Assembly: GCA_029548805.1 (NCBI GenBank)
Contig: JAKPMS010000177.1
Span: 1 to 42,364, forward strand
Source: Spirochaetota bacterium
GTDB lineage: Bacteria > Spirochaetota > Spirochaetia > Treponematales > UBA12059
Length of the DNA: 42,364 nt
Direction of reading: 5' to 3'
Positions 32,601 through 39,931 of this stretch are shown piece after piece. The position numbers were made by a program, and so were the translations under genes. The number at the start of each line of letters is the position of its first letter. The first letter of the stretch is position 1. The notes under the pieces were generated by a model, which saw nothing but the letters and a program-made list of their open reading frames with translations, was not told the DNA's origin and ran no database searches.

Positions 32601-32859
32601 TGGCGCATCCGTTTACAGGGTCGCTGAACGGATGGGTGACGGGCGCCGCAGGGCAGAAGCAATGCTGGAGTTTTCTGAATCTGCCAGATACTTTGACTCC
32701 ATGTCCAGGGACTTTACAAGCATGGTAAGATCCGATTCAAAAAACCTGGGCTTTTTGAACAATGATTTTGTGCTTCACCCGCAGCGGGGCATAGATATCA
32801 GCATTTATAAGGTCATACCTGCAGAGATGGATTATCCCCAGGGCTCGGGCAAGAACTAG
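29677..32859 (+). CDS. Large TPR protein with acidic disordered N-terminus and one membrane helix
   Basis: A 1060-aa protein. Residues 1-380 are acidic and low-complexity, with repeats AGYEP x3 (about 119-133) and GSAG x4 (about 173-188) and recurring DDFS/FSFDE/FSIP motifs. Residues 390-475 are a helical segment (LSESQVDALQDTLLSYPLNLRLAVEDII). A membrane helix lies at about 483-512 (VLPILQTLALVAAATAFVFFLGY). From about 525 to 1000 there are tandem TPR-like helix pairs (YSEGRRQIYTNNYAESMTYFDKA, LYERGDYFASTGYYSTLV). This layout of disordered cytoplasmic part, anchor and periplasmic TPR solenoid fits spirochete flagellar collar proteins such as FlcA of Borrelia. The match is by architecture only. 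The ribosome-binding site is weak. Confidence 0.78.
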   Translation: MPNLQEIERFKDSIKSLGKEAEVLVRWGESWQDTKAPESGVPDDLASLLDLDDASALEDSTTFDTELAGGENDAAGQAMDDIFGDSASGQVPDGQPEDDFSSFLESMQLDEQTAEAKPAGYEPAGYEPAGYEPAEAEAIDDGFEMPASFQDESGDFSIPDELEEQPLSESFFGSAGGSAGGSAGGSAGDDLAKADADGIGTVDGGFGDLSGDTADAIPDLPEDDFSVPSGLTEGLFADGGAAEDSASSELDSFSFDEPDSDLGAPDASAQADELSFSFEPESSKGDAFDHFSMDEQLPSEPAAESAALGSGADGLDEQLMSLDSELSGMDTFSLEDSWDGSFSIPGFEMGTEPSAAPSAKLSAKAAKKPTGLADAFAGEAAMPREEKQARKVELSESQVDALQDTLLSYPLNLRLAVEDIIANERGSLAQQADLVWLLVEGALAKDAAKLASRILKRYIEVPSGFAKRSGAIFVADKNSFRYIFVHSVLPILQTLALVAAATAFVFFLGYRFVYRPVNANSLYSEGRRQIYTNNYAESMTYFDKAVKLWQMKHWYYRYAEAFKKENQRARAEEIYKRLLGYWPKEKRAALDYAGMESEYYDYAKTERILQEHILDRLYFDREALTLMAKNYLDWADSEEQAYNPPEHEKIRNIYEKARLQIATLMERHGRTDSNMEMMLLYLMRTDRFFDTDKRKDVMPFVDYALDNKKLKWRADTLAELGNYLLDKGELENVSKILLKAVDADGSLPEAHAAMARWNRIARFPKDELKALEYAARFYKETNEKTGLVSKRLKTWILSMMRLGELRLADGRSLDAEDAYRTAIENYERAVKSRIFRPEARFGRAYSLLADIYYMDRMDFAGALNFYERAEKDGYTSPETDYRRGYIHYNAQGNEFSQALRYFYRAGLDRDASPYLVLATANALYERGDYFASTGYYSTLVKRLQFELDTIDLPSPQQRPSHKEMVELLMVAKNNLGASVYRVAERMGDGRRRAEAMLEFSESARYFDSMSRDFTSMVRSDSKNLGFLNNDFVLHPQRGIDISIYKVIPAEMDYPQGSGKN
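30031..30075 (+). repeat. 15-bp in-frame tandem repeat x3 in the TPR gene
   Basis: GCAGGTTATGAACCG is repeated three times with one A/G variant, encoding AGYEP three times. The unit is a multiple of three, so copy-number changes alter linker length without breaking the frame. Confidence 0.9.
30193..30240 (+). repeat. 12-bp in-frame tandem repeat x4 in the TPR gene
   Basis: GGCTCTGCCGGC is repeated four times, the last unit with two changes, encoding GSAG four times as a flexible linker. It can expand or contract in frame. Confidence 0.9.
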
Positions 32860-32867
32860 GATATAAC

Positions 32868-34715
32868 ATGACAAAAATAAAGAATCAGGACAGCGGAAAG
32901 CTCCGTATCGGAGATCATTGGAACGCAATAACCATCATAGCCCTTTCCCAGAATAATCCTTTAAAGGCAATTGCAGAGTTTGTAGAAAACTCGATAGATG
33001 CAGAGGCCAAAAATGTAACAATAGTCCGGGGCAAAACAAAAAATGAACAATACCTTAAAATTTCTGATGACGGGAAGGGCATTGACGATCTTGGCTATGT
33101 GGCAACGCATATAGGAGATTCAATAAAAAGACAGTTAAAAAAGAGGGGCGAAAAGGGAATTCAGGGAGAGTTTGGCATTGGGCTGTTGTCTTTCTGGACT
33201 GTAGGCGAGACACTGAACCTTACTTCACGGGGCAGCGACGGGCAAACCAGAACTATGAAGCTTGTGAAAGGTGATCCGTCGTATGCAATAAGGGATTCCG
33301 GACTGTTGATGGAGAAGCCCGGCACGGAGCTTTTGGTCAGCCCCATTTTGCCTGGGGTACGGCTTCTTTCCGGTGAAAAAATCCAGAACTTTCTGGCATC
33401 TGAGCTGAGGGATCGGATTATAAAAAGCGGAATAAACATACGTATAGTGGATCATGGTTCCCGGCTGGATCTTTTAGTAAAACCAAGAAGTTTCAAAGGC
33501 ATACTGATTCATGGGCTTCCCGAACCCAAAAGCCCCCATGGAGAAATTTATCTGGAACTGTATTTTTGTGAGCCATCTCCAGAAAGCACAATAGGCCTGT
33601 ACAAGCAGGGAACCAGGGTTATTTCGGATATAACAAGGCTTGATCATTTTTCAAAAGCGCCCTGGAACAGCCGCTATATAGAAGGCTTGATAGATTCGCC
33701 TTTTTTGCAACTGACCCCCGGCACCAGGGATGGTGTTATTCAGGATGCCGCATTTGACTCGCTTTGTATAGCATTGGAAGAAATAGAAGAAAAGCTTCTT
33801 TCAATGCTGGAAGAACGAAAAAAGGCGGAAGAAGAAAAAGCCAGCAAGCAGATACTGAACAAGCTTGCCAAAGCTTTCCGGGAAGCCTTTTTACGCTTGC
33901 CGGATGAGGAATACGGCTGGCTGGCTGCAAGAGTAAGGGAAAAAAGGGCAGACGGAGACAAGAAGGCCAAAACCATGATTCCGGTAGAAGCTGACGGCAT
34001 ACATCAACGTGATAAAATTTCTGATGCGGAAACCGGTGCAGACAATCCGGAAGTTTTTGGAGAAACAGACGCATATTTGGGTGAACATATTGCAGAAGAA
34101 AAGGCGGGTAGTCAAAAGGAGTTTTTTGATTATGCCGGGCCGCTTCATAAACTGATGATAGCTCCGCAGGTATCAGTTATTGCCATTTCTTCAAGCAAAA
34201 AACTGAAAGCGCTAGCCAGGGACAAGGTCGGGAGGCTTATAGACAGCGGGTTAACTTACAAATGGCGTATAATGGATGGGGCAGGCAGCTTAAGCGTTAC
34301 AGACGGAGCCTTTACTCAATATGATGCCAGTGAGGACCCGGGCCTTGTATATATTGAACTGCGGGCAAAACAGGAAGAAAACCTGTTGGTAGCCAATGCT
34401 GTCATTACTGTAACTGCAGAACTGGCCCATAAGTCCCAGGGTAGTGCAAATAAAAAAGGTCTTCCTGGCTATACATACAAACGGGCTCCGGGAGAGCTGT
34501 GGCGTTCCCGTTATTGCCCGGACCAGTCGCTAATATATATTAACAACGGACACGCCGATTTTGTATATGCTTCAAGGCATGCATCCAGCAAATTGCGCTA
34601 TATTACAAGGCTTTTTGCAAAAGAGCTGGTGCTAGCCAACTTTCCTGAAGCTGACAAGGAAGAAATTCTAGAAAGACTGGTTGAGCTGTCTCTTTATACC
34701 GAAGAAAACTTGTAG
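32868..34715 (+). CDS. GHKL ATPase, Hsp90/MORC-like
   Basis: A 615-aa protein. The N-terminal ATPase has an N-box IAEFVENSIDAEAKNV (Glu and Asn in place), ISDDGKGIDDLGYVA (DxGxG), GEKGIQGEFGIGLLSFW as the ATP lid, and GTELLVSP, the order found in Hsp90, MutL and MORC proteins. A transducer-like domain follows (TRVISDITRLDHFSKAPW, PGTRDGVIQDAAF). Then come a charged coiled coil (about 305-330, EERKKAEEEKASKQ) and a strand-rich C-terminal part (about 440-615). It lacks the MutL endonuclease motif and Hsp90's middle and C-terminal features. The start is 8 nt after the TPR gene, so they are co-transcribed. It probably acts as an ATP-gated clamp or remodeller; target unknown. Confidence 0.78.
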   Translation: MTKIKNQDSGKLRIGDHWNAITIIALSQNNPLKAIAEFVENSIDAEAKNVTIVRGKTKNEQYLKISDDGKGIDDLGYVATHIGDSIKRQLKKRGEKGIQGEFGIGLLSFWTVGETLNLTSRGSDGQTRTMKLVKGDPSYAIRDSGLLMEKPGTELLVSPILPGVRLLSGEKIQNFLASELRDRIIKSGINIRIVDHGSRLDLLVKPRSFKGILIHGLPEPKSPHGEIYLELYFCEPSPESTIGLYKQGTRVISDITRLDHFSKAPWNSRYIEGLIDSPFLQLTPGTRDGVIQDAAFDSLCIALEEIEEKLLSMLEERKKAEEEKASKQILNKLAKAFREAFLRLPDEEYGWLAARVREKRADGDKKAKTMIPVEADGIHQRDKISDAETGADNPEVFGETDAYLGEHIAEEKAGSQKEFFDYAGPLHKLMIAPQVSVIAISSSKKLKALARDKVGRLIDSGLTYKWRIMDGAGSLSVTDGAFTQYDASEDPGLVYIELRAKQEENLLVANAVITVTAELAHKSQGSANKKGLPGYTYKRAPGELWRSRYCPDQSLIYINNGHADFVYASRHASSKLRYITRLFAKELVLANFPEADKEEILERLVELSLYTEENL

Positions 34716-34740
34716 AGACTAGTATCAGCAACAACAGAGG

Positions 34741-34768
34741 ACCTCTAAAAACTTCAGTTTTTAGAGGT
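34741..34768. terminator. Hairpin between GHKL ATPase and convergent patatin gene
   Basis: ACCTCTAAAAAC and GTTTTTAGAGGT are perfect 12-bp arms around a TTCA loop. The A-run and T-run lie inside the stem and no T-run follows. It sits between two converging genes, so it could act in either direction. Confidence 0.6.
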
Positions 34769-34787
34769 GCCCAACATTCCTTTTAAA

Positions 34788-35981
34788 TCAATAGCATATT
34801 CCCAGCATGGCCTTTGCAAGCAATTCAACGGCAAGCTTTCTTTTGGAAACCCAGTGGTTTTCTGACAGTTTTTCCGCAAGGCTTTCTTCTTTTGGTATGG
34901 GCTTTGATTTTTTAGCCAGGCTGCAAAGCTTTTTAAAATCATAAAGCGTAAAACGCTCAATGCCGTTCCGGATTGCCATGTCTTCTACCAGTGCAATTGC
35001 AAAATCGGCATAATCATATTTTTCCGGAAGACCCAGCTGCGGGGCCAGTTTAGGAATTACTTTTTCAAACAGCATGCGCTGAGGCGGGTATTCGGCAATG
35101 CCCAGCAGTTTGGCCGCCTCCGCAATTTTTTTGCCGTCCACAGCCATAAGCCGCATAGCAAGTTTGTCCCTGTCCAAGGGTTGTATGTAATAGTGCTTTC
35201 CGGGCAGCTTCCTTGCAAAACGCAGACCGTCAAAATATCCCAGCTTCACGTTTGCCTGGCAGTTTTCTTTTGTAAAGAGGAACATGCTGCCCAAATTTTC
35301 TGTTGAGCTTATGGTTTTGATGTTGTGGTAGTCATCCAGGTTTCTGACAAGACCGGGGGCATGGGTTCTTATCACTATTATGTCGTCATAGCCTTTTTTA
35401 TATAAAAGGTTCACAGGAACGTTGTTGTAAAGACCGCCGTCAAGGTATATTTTTTCGTTTATTTTCTGGGGGCGCAAACCGGGAACAGAAGCGCTTGCCA
35501 TTATATAGCTTACAAGCTGGCCCCGGGGGATGTCCTCAAGCATCAGCTCCAGGGCTTTGCGTTCCGTTAGAGATACTGTAACAAGGCCAAAGTCCTTGCC
35601 GGAGCTTCGAATTTTGTCCTCGTCCAGGTATTTTTCCAGATAGCTTCTTATTTTGTCGGTATTGATGCCGCGGCCGCTTATTATTTTGGCAAGGGCCCTT
35701 TTTATGTTGGCTGGAAAGCCGGCATTTATCCTTACTTCGTCAGGCTTTATAAGCTGCAGAAGGTATTGTTCCTCTTCGTCGAACAACTGGTCCATGGATA
35801 TGTTTTCCCACAGTTCCATGGCCAGTTCAAAATCTCCCTGGGCCAAAACTGCAGCATTTATTGCACCGATGGATGTTCCCACATAGGCGTTAAAGTCGTA
35901 GCCGTTTTCAAAAAGTGCCTTTACCACGCCCATGTGGTAAGAGCCCTTTGCTCCGCCGCCCTCCAGAACCAAGCCTTTCAT
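34788..35981 (-). CDS. Patatin-like phospholipase
   Basis: A 397-aa lipid acyl hydrolase. The oxyanion loop GGGAKGSYHMG is at 8-18, the nucleophile is S37 in GTSIGA, and the catalytic Asp is in YLDGGLYNNVP, so the Ser-Asp dyad is complete. There is no signal peptide, so it acts inside the cell or is delivered otherwise. The C-terminal 120 residues form an extra helical region (QRMLFEKVIPKLAPQLG) beyond the core. AAGGAGG lies 6 nt before ATG 35981. Substrate and role, such as membrane phospholipid turnover, are inferred from the family. Confidence 0.93.
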   Translation of the reverse strand: MKGLVLEGGGAKGSYHMGVVKALFENGYDFNAYVGTSIGAINAAVLAQGDFELAMELWENISMDQLFDEEEQYLLQLIKPDEVRINAGFPANIKRALAKIISGRGINTDKIRSYLEKYLDEDKIRSSGKDFGLVTVSLTERKALELMLEDIPRGQLVSYIMASASVPGLRPQKINEKIYLDGGLYNNVPVNLLYKKGYDDIIVIRTHAPGLVRNLDDYHNIKTISSTENLGSMFLFTKENCQANVKLGYFDGLRFARKLPGKHYYIQPLDRDKLAMRLMAVDGKKIAEAAKLLGIAEYPPQRMLFEKVIPKLAPQLGLPEKYDYADFAIALVEDMAIRNGIERFTLYDFKKLCSLAKKSKPIPKEESLAEKLSENHWVSKRKLAVELLAKAMLGICY

Positions 35982-36075
35982 GCCAAGCCTCCTTTTCCTG
36001 TATCAAATATATGAACTTGCATTTTTGCAGTCAAACTGATGCGGGATGGGGCTGGCAGTTAAATGCGCTGCACGC

Positions 36076-37086
36076 TCAGGCAGGGTTTATGCGTTTTGTT
36101 TTAATAAGCCATTCCAGGGTATCCCTGACCGTCTCCTCAAAAGGCCTCGGTTTATAACCAAGCTCGCGTTCTGCCTTTTTATGAGAGAAAAGGGAATTTT
36201 CTGAAAGAGTATATACGGAGTACTTGTTGAACAGCGGAATGCGGCCATTAAGCTTGTACCACAGGGCATATAGCGGAAGAAGCATACGGACAAAGGCCAC
36301 AGTAAAAAACCTGCGTACCGGCTTTTTACCGCTCAGGCTGTAAAGCAGGCCCAGGAATTCCGGAATGCTTACATAGCGGTTGGCAAGGATATAGCCCTCG
36401 CCGCTTATCCCTTTTTCCGCACAGCTGGCTATTCCGGACGCCACATCGCGTACATCCACAAAGTCATAACCTCCGCTCATCCCGAAAGGCAGGCGCCCTT
36501 TGTAATAGTCCACCAGGACTTCTGTAATATAACCCCTGCCATAGTCCCATATACCGCATATTCCGCTGGGATATACGATAGAAACATCCAGCCCTGCCTG
36601 GGCGGCATTTTTGACATATGCAGTGGCTTCTGCCTTGGTTTTTGCGTATGGACCTACTACAAGAGCCGGGTCGCTTATTTCGGGTTCCGCCATAAACTGC
36701 CCTTTTGGCGCCAAAGGAATGGTATGGACCGAGCTGACATATACAAGCTTTTTAAGCTGCCTTTTGGCGCATTCGTCCACTATGCGTTTTGTGCCGCCAA
36801 CGTTTACCTCATACATAAGCTTGCTGTATCTGGAGTCGGTGTTGACTATGCCTGCACAATGGATGAGCCTGGCTTCTTTGGGATCAATTCCGTTAAAAAA
36901 TCTGTCCAGAGTGTTGCCGGAAAGAAGATCGCCTTCAACAATTTCCACTTCCGGCGGAAGTTCCTTGGCGGCTTTGTCGCCCGGCAAAACGAGGGCACGA
37001 ACCTTTTTGCCCCGGGATAACAGTTCTTGAATAACTGCAAAGCCAAGATGCCCGGCAGCTCCGGTTACCATATAAGGTTCATTCAT
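36076..37086 (-). CDS. NAD-dependent epimerase/dehydratase (extended SDR)
   Basis: A 336-aa extended short-chain dehydrogenase. The Rossmann motif is TGAAGHLG near residues 8-15, an Asp follows in IVEGDLL, and the catalytic pair is Tyr and Lys in YAKTKAEA; the Ser partner is in VYVSSVHT. The sequence is close in style to dihydroflavonol-reductase-like or 3-beta-HSD-like SDRs. AAGGGGG precedes the ATG at 37086. A regulator of the TetR family is divergent and a palindromic operator candidate lies in its leader, so it is probably induced by a small hydrophobic ligand. Substrate unknown. Confidence 0.88.
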   Translation of the reverse strand: MNEPYMVTGAAGHLGFAVIQELLSRGKKVRALVLPGDKAAKELPPEVEIVEGDLLSGNTLDRFFNGIDPKEARLIHCAGIVNTDSRYSKLMYEVNVGGTKRIVDECAKRQLKKLVYVSSVHTIPLAPKGQFMAEPEISDPALVVGPYAKTKAEATAYVKNAAQAGLDVSIVYPSGICGIWDYGRGYITEVLVDYYKGRLPFGMSGGYDFVDVRDVASGIASCAEKGISGEGYILANRYVSIPEFLGLLYSLSGKKPVRRFFTVAFVRMLLPLYALWYKLNGRIPLFNKYSVYTLSENSLFSHKKAERELGYKPRPFEETVRDTLEWLIKTKRINPA

Positions 37087-37096
37087 AAGTTCCCCC

Positions 37097-37120
37097 TTAA
37101 ACAAACACTATGTTGTTTAA
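37097..37120. promoter_or_regulatory. 24-bp palindromic operator candidate for the TetR regulator
   Basis: TTAAACAA-N8-TTGTTTAA is a perfect 8-bp inverted repeat whose near end lies 10 bp upstream of the SDR start codon. TTGTCT-N16-TATATT further upstream on the minus strand is a possible promoter, so binding here would block early elongation or the ribosome-binding site. TetR dimers favour palindromes of this size. Confidence 0.65.
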
Positions 37121-37241
37121 AAATCTGTATGTTTAATATAGTTCTTGATGTATAATAGACAAGCTCCATTATAAGGTGCTATTGTAAGTAATTGTACAAA
37201 ACACATATAGCCTGTCCATAACTGAACAAAAGAGGCAAAAT

Positions 37242-37826
37242 ATGGTAGACGGCCAAATGGATTACAGGGTGCGCTTTACACGCGATCTGTTGCGAAAAAG
37301 CCTGTTAAAGCTTATGAAGACCATACCCATTGGAGAAATATCTGTTACCGAGCTTTGCGCTGTGGCCAAAATAAACAGGGGCACCTTTTACAGGCATTAT
37401 GCCACACCTTATGAGCTTTTACGACGAATACAGGAAGATCTGTATGAAACCATACGGAATCTTGTGGAAGGCGCCGCCTCCGGGAATGAGCTGACCACCA
37501 TGCTTGAAAACTTGTTCAGCGCAATAGAAGCAAACAGCGACATATGCAGGATTTTATTCAGCGAAAACGGGGACAAGGATTTTTTGCGCAGCATAGTTAA
37601 CATTGCCCATGACAAGGCCATTGCGGAATGGAAAAGGCAGTTTCGCAAAAGCGAACATGAACGATACCGCCTAGCCTATGTATTTGTAGTTGGCGGTAGC
37701 CTTTCCCTTATACAGGAATGGATAGATGGAGGTTTTAAGGAAAGCCCCAAAGAAATGGCCCGCTTTATCGACTCCCTTACATCAACAGGTATCAATGGTG
37801 AGTTTTCAGACAAAAAGAGGTATTAA
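37242..37826 (+). CDS. TetR/AcrR-family transcriptional regulator
   Basis: A 194-aa repressor-type protein. Residues 8-60 are the DNA-binding domain: FTRDLLRKSLLKLMKTIPIG, then ISVTELCAVAKINRGTFYRHYATPYELL, the helix-turn-helix with the family TFYRHY signature. The rest is an all-helical ligand-binding and dimerisation domain. AGAGG lies before ATG 37242. It is divergent from the SDR gene and probably represses it through the palindrome at 37097-37120. The ligand is unknown. Confidence 0.9.
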   Translation: MVDGQMDYRVRFTRDLLRKSLLKLMKTIPIGEISVTELCAVAKINRGTFYRHYATPYELLRRIQEDLYETIRNLVEGAASGNELTTMLENLFSAIEANSDICRILFSENGDKDFLRSIVNIAHDKAIAEWKRQFRKSEHERYRLAYVFVVGGSLSLIQEWIDGGFKESPKEMARFIDSLTSTGINGEFSDKKRY

Positions 37827-37889
37827 AAAAGGTGTTTTGATGGCCAAAATATAGTTTTAGGAATACAATCTCTTTTAGGAGAAGCCGAA

Positions 37890-39206
37890 TTGAAAAACAT
37901 ACACAAAAATGTCATTTTTTTGGGGCTTTTTTGCGCATGCCTGGCAATGCCTGGCGCTTGGGAAGACCACAGTACCCTTAGCTTTACCGCCCTGTCTGCT
38001 ACGGAGCTGGAAAACCGGCATGTAGCTATAAGGAGCCTGTCAGATTTTGTGAACGACAACGAAGCCGGGCTAGAAAAACTGTTTGCCGAACTGGAAGACT
38101 GGTGCGCAAAAAATATAAAGGACTATCCGCCCCTGCCAAAGGAGCTGTCCTTTTCCGAAAATAGTTCAGTTTCTCCGGAGCAGCGCATAATGATGGCCCT
38201 TAGGGTCAATCCGGACTACAAAATCCGTTATTACCGCAAGGCCATCCCTGAAGAAACAGCATCCGGTGGGGTAGAACTGCCCTTTGCTGAGCTGGCCCAT
38301 ACTGTTTACAATTATGAAGGCGCCCATTTTTACAGTCATGAAGCGGGAGACAGCATGGACGCACTTAGCGTTCTGGCAACTGCATCCGATGAGCCGGATT
38401 ACGGGCTGGATATTGGCCTTTTTAAGGACAATGACAGCTGGTACGGCAAGCTTTACGGTTTTGGCGAGCAGTCTTTTGGCGACCCAAGGCTGGTTTACGG
38501 CTCACAAGCGCCTTTTCACATGGGTTTTTACAACGAAGCCGGGATAGTTTATGCAGCCGCTCCTTCCATGAAGAGGGTTTATCCTGAACTCAGAACCGTA
38601 CAATTCAGCAGGCTGGCACGCTTTGCCATGGCTGCGGGCGAAGATTACTGGGCTTACCGCTTTATGGGTTGGGGGCTGCATTATCTGCAAGACCAGCTTA
38701 TGCCATACCATGCAAGCATAATGCCCGGCAGTTCGGCCGCTTATCTGGTTTGGGTCGGCCTTCTGGACATAATGGGCGTGCATGGCCCCTACAACAAGGT
38801 GTTAAAGGAAGTTTCGGACAAGCACATGCTTCTGGAACTCCTGCAACTGCAAATCCTGTATGATGCCTATAAAGACAAGGCAAAGGGCAATGTCATTTTG
38901 GCTGCGCTCCAAGGCAAGTCCGACAAGCGGGAAGCCTATGAAATAAGCCACTTGAGCAAGAAAGCCGGCAAAGCTTCCAAAAAGGCCGGAAATAGCATCA
39001 GCAAGGCTCTTGGCAAAATTATAAAAAACAAGGCTGCCTTTGAATCCATCAATACCTTGTATGAAGTAAAAGGCAGGGACATATACTCTGTTGCCTATGA
39101 ACCGGGGACTAAGCAATACCAGGTTTTTGAAAGCATTTTGCTGGACTTGCTGGAGAATGTTGGCGCATATTCCAGGGCCTGGCTGGATTACTGCCTGTCG
39201 GATTGA
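37890..39206 (+). CDS. Exported zinc-dependent phospholipase C / P1-nuclease-like protein
   Basis: A 438-aa protein. A signal peptide (VIFLGLFCACLAMPGA) should be cut just before W24, giving a mature N-terminus Trp-Glu-Asp-His. In bacterial zinc phospholipase C and P1 nuclease the mature Trp1 itself is a zinc ligand. Further ligand candidates in family order: H137 in AELAHTVYNY, H146 and H150 in GAHFYSHEAGD, and the signature H264-x3-D268 in LHYLQDQLMPYH (H274), close to the family pattern LHYIGD-x-HQPLH. A lysine/alanine-rich insert (about 350-385, KKAGKASKKAGNSISKALG) is unusual. The start is TTG 37890 with AGGAG eight nt upstream. The substrate could be phospholipid or nucleic acid. Confidence 0.72.
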   Translation: MKNIHKNVIFLGLFCACLAMPGAWEDHSTLSFTALSATELENRHVAIRSLSDFVNDNEAGLEKLFAELEDWCAKNIKDYPPLPKELSFSENSSVSPEQRIMMALRVNPDYKIRYYRKAIPEETASGGVELPFAELAHTVYNYEGAHFYSHEAGDSMDALSVLATASDEPDYGLDIGLFKDNDSWYGKLYGFGEQSFGDPRLVYGSQAPFHMGFYNEAGIVYAAAPSMKRVYPELRTVQFSRLARFAMAAGEDYWAYRFMGWGLHYLQDQLMPYHASIMPGSSAAYLVWVGLLDIMGVHGPYNKVLKEVSDKHMLLELLQLQILYDAYKDKAKGNVILAALQGKSDKREAYEISHLSKKAGKASKKAGNSISKALGKIIKNKAAFESINTLYEVKGRDIYSVAYEPGTKQYQVFESILLDLLENVGAYSRAWLDYCLSD

Positions 39207-39217
39207 CGCTTGGCTTT

Positions 39218-39787
39218 CTAAAAGCTCTGGCCCCAAGTCCCTTTAAAAATGACTTCCGACATGGGCTTCCTGGTTCTTGGGCCTTCCTCTTCTGCAATTT
39301 GGGACGGGGTAAGTATTTCCATATCTTCTTTTGTCCCTGGCATTCCAACAATAATAAGAGTTATTACAATTTGGTCCTTGGGTATGTCCAGGGCCTTTCT
39401 AACCTTGGATACCTTATAACCCGCTATGGGATGTGCAATAAGCCCGATTGCCGTTGCCTGTGCCATTAGCGCCATGGAATATAGGCCCGCATCAAAAAGG
39501 GCATAGTCGCGCCCTTCATCCAGGCGGCAGTCATCAGCCTCTTTGGCTGTTATAACAATTATGGCAGGAGCTTTTTGTGCCCAGGCATTTCCTGTGGCCA
39601 ATGCTTCCCTCAGGGCCGGAAGGCTGTTCTCTTCTGTGGCCGCTACAATACGCCAGCTCTGGCTGTTAAAACATGAAGGAGCCAGGGTACCGGCTTCCAG
39701 TATCAGTTCAAGAGCGCCATCCGGCAGTTTTGCACTGGATATGGCTCTTTTGGCGCGGCGTTCTGTAAGTGCTTTAAGTAATTCCAT
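39218..39787 (-). CDS. Nitroreductase-family flavoprotein
   Basis: A 189-aa FMN-dependent NAD(P)H oxidoreductase. The pattern follows the family: RRAKRAISSAKLPDGALELILEAG (FMN phosphate-binding start), APSCFNSQSWRIVA, a central helix ALFDAGLYSMALMAQATAIG, and the C-terminal IIVGMPG. Such enzymes reduce nitro compounds, quinones or unknown natural substrates. ATG 39787 with AAGGA ten nt upstream. It lies leftward of ispH with the 128-bp repeat between them. Confidence 0.92.
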   Translation of the reverse strand: MELLKALTERRAKRAISSAKLPDGALELILEAGTLAPSCFNSQSWRIVAATEENSLPALREALATGNAWAQKAPAIIVITAKEADDCRLDEGRDYALFDAGLYSMALMAQATAIGLIAHPIAGYKVSKVRKALDIPKDQIVITLIIVGMPGTKEDMEILTPSQIAEEEGPRTRKPMSEVIFKGTWGQSF

Positions 39788-39802
39788 TATATCTTATTCC
39801 TT

Positions 39803-39930
39803 ATCTAGTTCCCCAAATCTTATTGTTAAAGGCAGTTTTGCAAAAAACACTACCAAGTATTGTATAGTCTTGCATGGCATCATACAACATATAGTAGTAA
39901 TAACAGCTAACCCTAAGATTTGGGGAACTA
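39803..39930 (-). repeat. 128-bp repeat element, copy 1 (17-bp perfect terminal inverted repeats)
   Basis: TAGTTCCCCAAATCTTA (39806-39822) and its exact inverted copy (39914-39930) flank about 90 bp of AT-rich sequence that contains no gene. The reverse complement aligns along its whole length with 41712-41839, including an identical 16-bp core TATGTTGTATGATGCC and CTATACAATA. It begins 16 bp before the nitroreductase start and ends 2 bp after the ispH stop. No transposase is present; it behaves like a MITE or an intergenic palindromic unit. Confidence 0.85.
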
Positions 39931-39931
39931 C

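Noticed and set aside
34741-34768. Insertion-sequence end
   Set aside because: The palindrome is a single self-contained hairpin with no transposase or partner end nearby.
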